DNA from: Piezodorus guildinii
Taxonomy: Eukaryota > Arthropoda > Insecta > Hemiptera > Pentatomidae
NCBI GenBank assembly: GCA_023052935.1
Contig: CM041292.1
Location: 28,044,954-28,108,953, forward strand
Length of the DNA: 64,000 nt
Direction of reading: 5' to 3'
Shown: positions 37,801 through 48,500 of the stretch, piece by piece
Layout of the letters: each line of letters starts with the position of its first letter
Numbering within the stretch: position 1 is the first letter of the stretch
Notes under the pieces: generated by a model
Told to the model about the DNA's origin: nothing
Databases searched by the model: none
Seen by the model: only the letters and a program-made list of their open reading frames with translations
Made by a program: the position numbers and the translations under genes

Positions 37801-40800
37801 CCAGACTATCACACATTTCACACTGGTGTTCTGATCAAGGGTGGCTCTGTCCGAATTCCCGAAGGAAATACCAACTAGGTATACTCTTATTTCGATTTTT
37901 AACAGCTAGAATACTTTCGTATGCCTTGTTCTCCTCCTTACTCCGTGCTCTTTTGCACATACCCTCAACACAAAATCCCAACCTACCGATATACACTCCC
38001 TCTCATTGAACTATTTCCTTTGAAAATCGTTAATCGTTTATGGTAGTATACTTTGGAACTCCTTACCCAACTACCTTCGTGAAGAATCGTCCTAAACCAC
38101 TTTAAAACACCACTTATTTATTCATCTCAAAGTTATACGCAAATATTCAATAACATTCAATATATAATATTGAAATATAAAAAAAAAAATTATATATTTC
38201 ATAATCACTAGTAGAAAAAATAATTACGTATTTAAATGAAGCCAGACAAATTTGGCTTGTCCTTAAAGAACATTGTTCTTTATCTTAGAGAACAAATATC
38301 CCAGATTTTTCCCATGTCCCAGATTTTTATTTATCATTTCCATTTAATTTCAAAAACCGTATAAAGTATATATATAAAAAACCTGAAATAATTTACATAA
38401 TGGTTGATTACTGTAATTAAAAAAAATGTATCTAATATATAAAAAATCTGGTGTCGAAGTGTTTGTGGTCCCACTCCCCTAAAACGGGGATTGATTTTTA
38501 TGACATTTTTTATGCATATTCACTAGGTATGGGAATAGGCCGTAAAGTATATTTCATACCACTAGTGGTAGGGCTGCCCCTATCCAGAAATTTAGTTTCA
38601 TTCTTTTCAAGAGATTTTTTTCCTTGGCTTGTTCTTTGAACTGCAACCTCAACTAGTATTGTCGTGCGCCTTCCATTAATCTGTTAATACAGGACTATTT
38701 CCTTAGTGAATAGGACCAAAGTGTAAGACTTGATCAGTTCACGCATCTTAAGATCTGAAATACGGTCATCACCAAAATGGTAAAACCGTATCCTAGCAAC
38801 CCCTGGACAACTGCATACCACATGATAGGTAGTTACATCTTCCTTGCTGAATCTGCACATCGGTGGGGCTACCAACCCCATATTTTTGATGTGCTTATTA
38901 AGCTGACAGTTTCTTATAGATAGTCACTTTCCTCGTCTGTTTTCCGTGCCTTTTCCTTAATTTGCCATCGAAACATTCCTGTAATCCTAAATTTTTACCC
39001 TCCTTTCCTCACCTTGAATTAGTTTAGAAGCGATTTTAGTATTTTCTGAAGAACAATGTCCAAATAATCGCACACTGGGAAAAAATCACGAATTAGTAGC
39101 CAAAATCCTTTAACTCTCGATCTAATTAAGATAAATTAAAAATTCTTTTTTTAATTTATGAGAAATGGAATTTCCTTAGTAGTGATAAAATATTACTCTC
39201 GTTACATTTTTCAATATTTTAAATTATATTTTAAAGTGCTTACTGTTTCGACTTTCCTCTTCATCTCTTCAATATATTATCTCATTGATTTATATTGTTG
39301 TTAATTAAGTATTATTTATAAGTCATCTTATGGTATTATCATAATTTATGTAAATACATTATTGGACCCTCCCTGTAGCCCGGCGGAAATCGTTATTAAC
39401 TTTAACTTGGTGTTCGTCAAGACTTATATTTGAGATAATAACTATGTAATATATTTAATACTCAGTATAATATGTAATATACTATCCTCGGATAGAGCAA
39501 CAAAAGAAGTACAGAGCAGAATCGCAATGGGATGGAACAAGTTTTGGTCACTGAGGCACATAATGAAAGGAGATTTAGATGTAGATCTTAAAAGGCAGAC
39601 CTTTGATAGCTGTATCCTCCCAGTAGTGACATATGGTTCTCAAACTTGGTCGTTAAGAGTGGCAGAACAGTATTGAGAGGAGTATTATGAAGGTAAAGAA
39701 AAGAGACAAAATAAGATGCACTAAACTAAGGAAAGAAACAGGTCTCAAATATACAATTTTACAGTTGAGGAAAATTAAATGGAAATGGGCTGGTCACCTC
39801 TTACGTAGCAACGATGTTGGGTGGTCAAAAATAACAACCGAGTGGACGCCATATGATCTAAAAAGGAAGAGAGGTCGACCAGTGAAGAGATGGTGCGATG
39901 TATTCAGGCTGACGATGGGACCTCTCTGGTGGAGGGACGCTAAAGACAGGGTTATATGGAAAAAGAAGTGGACAGAGCTCACGGACCCCGCCCGTTTCTC
40001 AACAGGGCTAGTCACCCAGAGAAGTACGGACTACTACTCCCTCACGGAAAGGCCTGTGCAGGAAGAAAGACATAGAAGGAGTGTATAATAGTGTATGTGT
40101 GTGTGCATATCCATGTAGATATGCCTGCTATTTTATATTAGTAGTTATAAAAAAAAACCATTGTACATATGTAACTGCTTATCTTGCATAATAAAGGCTA
40201 TTTCATTTCATTTCATATTTAATACTATCATTACTTACAAATTGTATACCCAGCATCAAGCACACCACCTCCAGCAAGCCCAATCAATATCCTCAGTATT
40301 ATAAACATCGAGTAACTTTTTACAAAAGCAGCACCGATTCCTGATACAGCATATAGCAAACAAGAGAACACAAATATTTTCTTCCTTCCAAATCTGAAAT
40401 AAAATAATATTTTCTCTTTATAAAAGTAAATAATCTCGCTTTTTATTATAAATAGGTGGTTGAAGGTGCGTTCACAGTTAAAACACAACAAAGAAAACAT
40501 TTTACTTTCACTTACTATATATAGTAAGGGGAAGTATTGCGATCGTGAAAATTTTCTAATTCCTGTTTTCAACGGAAATACACGTTTTAGGGTCCCCTGA
40601 GTCCAAATAACCAAGTCCCGCCAAAAGGTCTGTGTGTATGTGTGTGTACACCTCGTGACAGGGTGTGGACACCTCGTGTGTGTGTGTGTGTGTGTGGTAA
40701 CTCCCGGGCGGAAACGGTAGGTCCTATGAAACTGAAATTTCATATTTAAGACAACTATACGCCCGAAACGTGACAAAAATTTCTTCATCAAAATGGGCTT

Positions 40801-42495
40801 ACCAGAAGAGGCACTTTATCCCATGCATTTTACACTTTTTTTCGATTTTCTCGAAAACTGTTCCGACGATTTTGATTAAACTCGCTATATCGATGTTAAA
40901 TTTAATGGGCTTTAATATCATGTAGGTTTTATTTGGATAAAAATGGTCTGACAGGGCTTAAATGCCGATATTTGAAATTTTCTTTCCCTAAAGTACCTTT
41001 AATTTTGTAGATTCAATAATAATTACTATATTATATTGTTAACGCTGATGAAAAACAGGTAAATATATAAATTGAATAAATTCGATACCCAACTAAAGGA
41101 GAAAACAGAAAAAATATTTTTTTAATGCAATTTTTCGTTTTTGAACATAAGAGCAGTAATATACATGTATAATATACCGTTGGAAAGCTAAAGATTTTAG
41201 AAAAAATATCATCTCATACACACGCTTTTAGAAGTTAATGGAGAGTGATGAAAAGAAGATAAAACTAACTGATTATTTAAGATAATAATATAATAGATTT
41301 TTTAATAAAACACATGTTTCTATATAAATTCAATTTGATTAATTCCTTAATAGTTTCACGTATTTTTATCTCTAACTGTATTTGAAAATTCTTTCATTGA
41401 TTTTAAAAATGGAGGTTAGTGAAAGTCGTGTGTTGTCCGCACCAGATTTTTTTAATGTGTGATGAAGTTTCAGCTTAGGTGTTAGGCCTTCCTGAATTAA
41501 TGATCTCTAAGGAAACGATCTATTAATCGAGACTTATTTATTTATTAAATTTATAGTGAACCAACTATGCACAAATATTTACAGTGCCGGTGTAATAAAA
41601 AGTTTAAGACCGAATATGGTTTACTTCAATTAATCTGTTCGAAATTTTTGAGGCACTTTGGCGCTCTGGTTGTTTTCTCTTTGTGTATTAGGTATAGTAT
41701 GGGTTGCACTACGAAATTCAATTCTTTTTAACCGTTGTAACGAAAATTACTTGTGCAGTGAACTTCTTACAACTTTGGCATACAATTAATCAAACTAATA
41801 ATAAAATTTATCTTCTCAAATCCCCTTAGGAGATTATTAGACTGTAAATAAAGCTCAATACACAAAACTCACATTTTTATTCTCATTTATTTATTAAGTC
41901 TCAGTAATAATTTAATTAAATTATTCCTTGTTATTTACGATATTGACAAAAATTTTTTACACTTAATTAGCAATTTTATCTGAATATAAATAATAACCTA
42001 TAGTAAAAATGGGAGAGTCGTGGCTGAGTGGCTAGCGCGCTAGTCTCTCTCGCCAAAGTTTGTGAGTTCGAATCCCAGTCCCGGCGGGACTTCTTCAAGC
42101 ATTCAATTTAAGGGGATTCACTCACAGATTCTCCGTCAGCCAACAGGTGGCCACTAACAAAAATAGGAGTAATAAGTGATGACCCTATTCTATCGAGAAA
42201 CGTGAGTGTCTCCCATGTATCCTCCCAGCAGAATACACCATACAGCCTGTCCCGATAGCAAAAAAATAGTAATAATACTAAGGTACTTATATTTTATTTA
42301 GGTATTCATGATTTATTGACGTAACCCATAGGTAGGTCGTCTCAAACTTAGACCAGCAGTGTATATCTCTTTCAGGTTTGGGTCAAACTGGGTCTAAAAA
42401 TTCCAGATTTAGGCGATTTAAAAAAAAAAATTCATTTTCGCTTGCCGAAAAGAACTCGAAAAAGTTGATAAGGGATATTTGAGGCACTAGTAGTC

Positions 42496-42532
<37 letters not shown>

Positions 42533-45500
42533 CAATATCAATCTTTATTTATAAAGAATACATCTGCACAGTTTTAAAAACATTGATTGGAAATCCATTA
42601 GAATGCGCTACTTATTTGCTAAAATTTATTTTGTACATCAATTGTTTTTATTGTTGGTAAAAATTTAAAAAAAAAACTAACTAAGAAAAGAAAACAAAAA
42701 AAGAGTAACTAACAAAAAAAAAAGAAATAATCAGATAGAAATAAAAATTAAAATAAATAATTAAACAAAATTATAGTTATTAAAATCATATTGAGTAATT
42801 TAGAATTTTATAACAGTATATGTTTAGTTCTCTTATGTCTATATTTAGAGCTTGATAGTTTAGTATAATTACCAATTGGTTTTATAAGGGTATCGTCTGT
42901 CAGTTGGCGTTTAGAGAAAAATGATTGTGTTTGTTGGTGTATAAATTCTTGTATTGTAGGGATGTCCAGATCTTTGTGCTTGGTAGTTATTTTTGTGAAT
43001 AGTGGATAATTATTAATTATTCTTAGGCATCTATTTTGTAGTACTTGCAATTTTTTAATATGTGTTTTGCTTGTAAGACTCCAGGCTGGGCATGCATATG
43101 TAATTATAGGTCTGATAACAGATTTATATAAAATTGGTTTGTTTTTTGGTGTTTATTTAGAATGTTTATTAAAGTAGGGGTACATTTTATATAATAATTT
43201 ATGGGCACTATTTATTTTATTGTCTACGTGACGTTTGAAAAGTAGTTTATATTCCAGGGTGACTCCTAAATACTTAACGTGTTTTGTAATGGCTATTATT
43301 ACGCTATTGAGTTGAATGGTAGAGGGAAGATTGGGTCTGCGTTTTGTAAATATTATTGCTTCAGTTTTTTCTGTGTTGGTTTTTAGTCCCCACTGACTCA
43401 GGTATTTCGTGGTTTTAATGAAAGCTTCTTTTAGTGATAGCGGATATTCTAAATGAAGATACTAGAATTGCAGTATCGTCGGCAAATAGTGCAATTTTTG
43501 TTTTGCTGTTTTTGGGGATATGGTTGATAAATAAATTAAATAACAGAGGGCTAAGGCATGGTCCTTGAGGTAATCCAGTCTTAGTGTACCTTTTTGTCGA
43601 ACAGCAGTTGTTTAGTGAAACATAGAAAGATCTGTTATTTATGAAGGAGGCTATTGATAGTATTAGGTATCTAGGAAAATTATATTGAATCAATTTGTAT
43701 ATGAGAAACTGGGGAGAGATTTTATCAAATGCTTTCTCTATGTCTATAAGGATGTAGTCTCAGATGAACAGGAATAGGTAGTTTGCCTTTCACAGATTTT
43801 TTATTAACTAACAAACACATGAGACCACATTCTTGTTTCCTGGTATTTAAAATATAAAGCGCGAGTGGAAATTTTCCATCATCGAAACATATTTCATTTT
43901 TCAACTCCTGCATGGTTACCAGGTTTCTCAACCATCGGTGGTGAGGATGCATTATTACATAATAATACTTTACCTGTCACTGAAAAGACCAAAGGTAACA
44001 GCTCCGCAGAGTTTGCCTATCGCTACAGCGCCCTCGATCGTTGAAGCAATAGCTCCATCGTCACAAACAAGATCCCACTAATAAAAAATAATATTAATTA
44101 TTACAAAAAATTAAGTCTATAAATATTGTCGAATATATTTGTCACTCACCTCACTGACTAATGTCTGATGAGAAACATCTTCATCAAATATGTGATTTTT
44201 ACATTTAACAACATTCGGTTTGGGTGTTATATTAAAATATTTAAGAGCTTCCTGAAAATCCATACCTTTGAGTAAAGTGTAATTCCAGGCATATTGAACG
44301 CAACTTTGTTTCTCCACTCTAAAAACATGGTGATGTATTTTATTAATGAATAAAATAGTTCTTTTTTTTTTAGTATATATTTCATTAAAATTTACAGTTT
44401 CATATTCAGTAAACAAACAACAAATAAAAGTGGTAAATTATAATTAAGAGCTTGCAAAAGTCTAGTGAAGAAGCAGTGCAGTAGCACTTCAATGCTTATT
44501 TAAGTTCGGAGATCCTGAGGCCATCGTATTTTCAATTGCCTTGAAGAAATGAGAAGAAAGAACAAATGTGACGGGGTCACCTGTGGTGTAGGGTCTAAAA
44601 TAATAGTTTTCTATAACCAAGGTCGCGGGCTCAAACACCCTAGTATTTTTTAATATGAGTAAAAAAAAATTCTTAGTCATGCCATCCTTTGGATAGGACG
44701 AAACTATGGTCCCTAGCATGTGTGATATCAGGTGCACGTTAAAGATTCCTTAGATCTTACTTGAACCTGGATAGGCCAAATTTAGGACTCTCACTGTACC
44801 ATTGTCTTAAAAGCCAAAGTAGCATAACGTGACGCTGAATGAATGCGCAACAACAAACAAGTTTGAGTGGGCTTGGTATTTTCGAATTAAAAGGAGGTAT
44901 AGTGAGTTTCCGTATTCGGAATTCGTAGTTCTTTTCATTAAATAAATATCTTTCGCAGCTATTAATTTATATAATTCTTTTTAACTAATCTATATTTATA
45001 AAATAGACTCCCAGAAAGCAAAATCACTCACCAGATAATTAAAAAGTGTATTGTTTTCTAAAAATAATGATAAAAAATTACAAGATGATTTAGCTTCAAA
45101 AGTATTCGGAAATGATAAAGCACTGCTGTTCAATGGTTTGTAATGTTAATATTCTCACCAATCTTCGACATAATTTTATGTACTAAACTATTATTGTCCC
45201 TCATTTAAATGATACTCAACCTTCGAAAGAAACTTTTTGCCTTATGTAAAAGTAAAAAGTTTAACGATCAAACAGCGGCTTCGAATAATTGTTCAAAGAG
45301 AAAACGATGGAAGTATTAAAACAATTTACGAAAATTTGTGGATTGCTGAGCATATTATAAAGTATATAATAATGAAATAGAAAAGCCACAAAAGTGACCT
45401 AAGTAAAAAAAAAAAAAAAAAGTTAAAAATGAAAGACTGATTTTTAATGGAATAAGAAAACAATTCCATAAATGAGTAAAACATCTGGATGCACAATAAA

Positions 45501-48500
45501 TCTTACAACTGTTCGTTGCGTTCTAATAAAATATGATAGAAAGGAAAACGTTATACAAGACGTCTACATAAAGCAGGCGAAGCAATAAGAGAATTGAGTG
45601 AATGTTTGCAACATTTTTTAAAAGTAGGTTGACGAATTTAAGTATTTACAGACGAAACTCGCTCTAAAAAGTGCCTAAAAATTTAGGCATCAATTTTGAC
45701 CAAACCTTATCCTGGAAACCACATGTGGCCCAAATTTCCCGAAGGTCAATAAGCACCCTCAAATTATTCCATCGTTCCCGTCATGTTCTCCCACATTCCA
45801 CCCGTAAGCTCCTTGTATCCTCTTTAATTTTTCCTCAATTTGATTATGGATGTGCGGTATATGGTGGCCTCTCGATGATGCTAGAGAAGAGGTTGAAGCA
45901 GATCATGAACAGTTCTTTAAGATTCGTTTATGGCATGTCGAGGCGGTCTCATATATCCCATCTTCATACCGAATCAAATTGGCTTTTTCCCCACACCCGT
46001 AGGCAATACTTCCTTGGATCTTTTCTATACCGAACTATCAACTCCCAACATCCTTCCTATATCTATAATCTCCTACAGTTCAAACCCTCAATTCATCCAC
46101 TAGAGACTAGATCCCGTATGTCCAACCTTTATATCCCTTCCCACAGAACAAAAAAATATGAATGCTCCTTTCTGGCCCGTTCTACTAGTCTCTGGAATTC
46201 CCTCCCATCAAACATCCGCCATGCTCCATCCCTCTCCACATTCAAACACCTTCTCTTCCAGTACCTTCTAGCATCCCAAAATGACGCTGCTTGAAAATGT
46301 TAAATTTTTTAGCAGTATTGTATTCAATATTTTTATTTTTTTCCACAAGTATCGATCTATTTTTTCAACTATTTTATCTGGAAGATTTATTTTTTTTTAC
46401 AGTTTTTTTTTCTTTTCTTTTTAAATTGTTTATATTGTGATTATTATGTCTGTTATGTGATTAGAAGACTTCGTTTTGTATCATTGTAGTATATTATTTT
46501 TATTTATGTTTAATTGGTTTATTTTTCACTAATTCTTGTTCAGTTTAAGTTACTTTATTATTTCAAAGCTCATGTTATCCTTAAAAGACCAAGTAACAAA
46601 ATAATGCAAACTTTTATTTTTCTTCTTTTTATTATATATTCAAACTCATTTATTTTTCATTTTGTCCAAACAACTATTTTCTGAGGATATTTTTTTATTT
46701 TAATTTTTATTCATTTTATTTTTATATTTTACGTATATATTCACCCATAATTGTAAACATTAGTTAATTATGTTCATTTTGTCTGTTGGCCAGACATACT
46801 GTAAATTGTAAACTGTGCAAATATGTTATTCTCAAGGGACACAGTCCCAGAATAAAAATCAATTTCTATTCTATTCTATTCTATTCTATTCTAAAATACA
46901 TAGTTCCCATGAAAATAGATAACAGTCTTGACGTGGTTTGAAGGAAAAAGCTTTATTGCATCATAGGAAAATACCTTGAGCGGTTAGTGATAGGGCTGTA
47001 TTTCATTGAAAGATGTTGATAAGCTTAGATTTTCGGACAGAATAATTGTATTTTTTTAATCGGATAGATTTGCATATTTCTTTTAGTATGAAAAGCTAGT
47101 GAAAAGTAGAAGAAAATGACAAAGAAATCTACGTAACGTGACCATGACTCTCTGAACATTATATACGTTATATATTCAGATTTAGTCGCACAACAATTTT
47201 TTGTAACGTTCTCAAAATCCCTTTTCCATATATTTTTTTTTAATTTAATGAACTATTTTCAAGCCCCAGTAAAAGAATCAAAAGATTCGATATACAAAAC
47301 GAAAATGACATCAAAGAACAATAAGTGTTTGAGTGGTTATGTTCGTCGCGTTCTAATAAATATGATAGAAAGAAAAACGGTACACAAGACGTCTACATAA
47401 AGCAGGTGAGGCAATAAGAGAATTGACTGAATGTTTGCAACATTTTTTAAAAGTAGGTTGACGAATTTAAGTATTTACAGACGAAACTCGCTCTAAAATA
47501 CATAGTTCCTATGAAAATAGATATCAGTCTCTATGTGGTTTGAAGGAAACCACATAAGCTTTATTGTGTCATAGGAAAATACCTTGAGCAGTCAGTGATA
47601 GGGCTGTATTTTATTGAAAAGCTATTCTATGAAAAGCTAAGTATTCTATAAAAAGGTAGTGAAAAGTAGAAGAAAATGACAAAGAAATCTACGTAACATG
47701 ATCATGACTCTCAACATTATATACGTTATATATTCAGATTTAGTCGCAGCACAATTTTTTGTAACGTTCTCGAAATCCCTCTTTCATATTTTTTTTTTTA
47801 TTTAATAAACTATTATTGAGCCCCCAAAAAAAAAAAAAAAAAAAATCAAAAAATACGATATACAAAATAAAAATGACATCAAAGAACAAAAAGTGCTTGA
47901 TTGGGCCATTATTTAACAACGAACAATTGATTAATCAGATAGATCAATTCCTAATCAGCTGAAATGTATAATAACACAAAAAGATTTACCACCTCCATTT
48001 TTATATAGGATTATTATATTGATATAACAAGGAAAACAGTTAATGCCGAATACTTTTGACAATTTTTTTTTTACTTTTTTGTAAATGAACTTTCAAAACG
48101 TTAAAAATAAAATGATTTTTGGTTTTACCTTTGTATATCTTACTTCTAATATTATAAAGTGAGTAAAAACTGTTTAAAAATTAGTTAAAAGCTAGTAAAT
48201 TACAGAATGATAGTAAATTTAAAATATTTTTGACACTCACTGTAAATCTGTTTCCGGATAAGTCTGCAACTAGTGTGGCATTCAGATCTTTATGCTAGGT
48301 TTTATTGGGAAAAAAGGAAGGGGCGTTTTGGATTGGATGCAGGAGGAATTTTATGGTTTAGTGGACCCCATAGTTCAATCCCATATGTCCATATAGATGG
48401 GAAGATTTGATCATTTTTCAAGTATATTTTTTGGTAATCAGAATCTTTGAGCAGTTTCTTGTAGTTTCAGTCTAGTGTAAGTATGGATAAAATAGTGAAA

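Noticed and set aside
40231..40791. 186-codon minus-strand frame
   Set aside because: It is exon 40239-40393 of transporter B plus read-through of its upstream intron and U1 sequence. The splice acceptor at 40394-40395 ends the true exon.
42013..42095. tRNA gene
   Set aside because: A and B boxes are present, but the acceptor arms do not pair, and the same head plus body recurs at 51415-51665. It is a SINE head.
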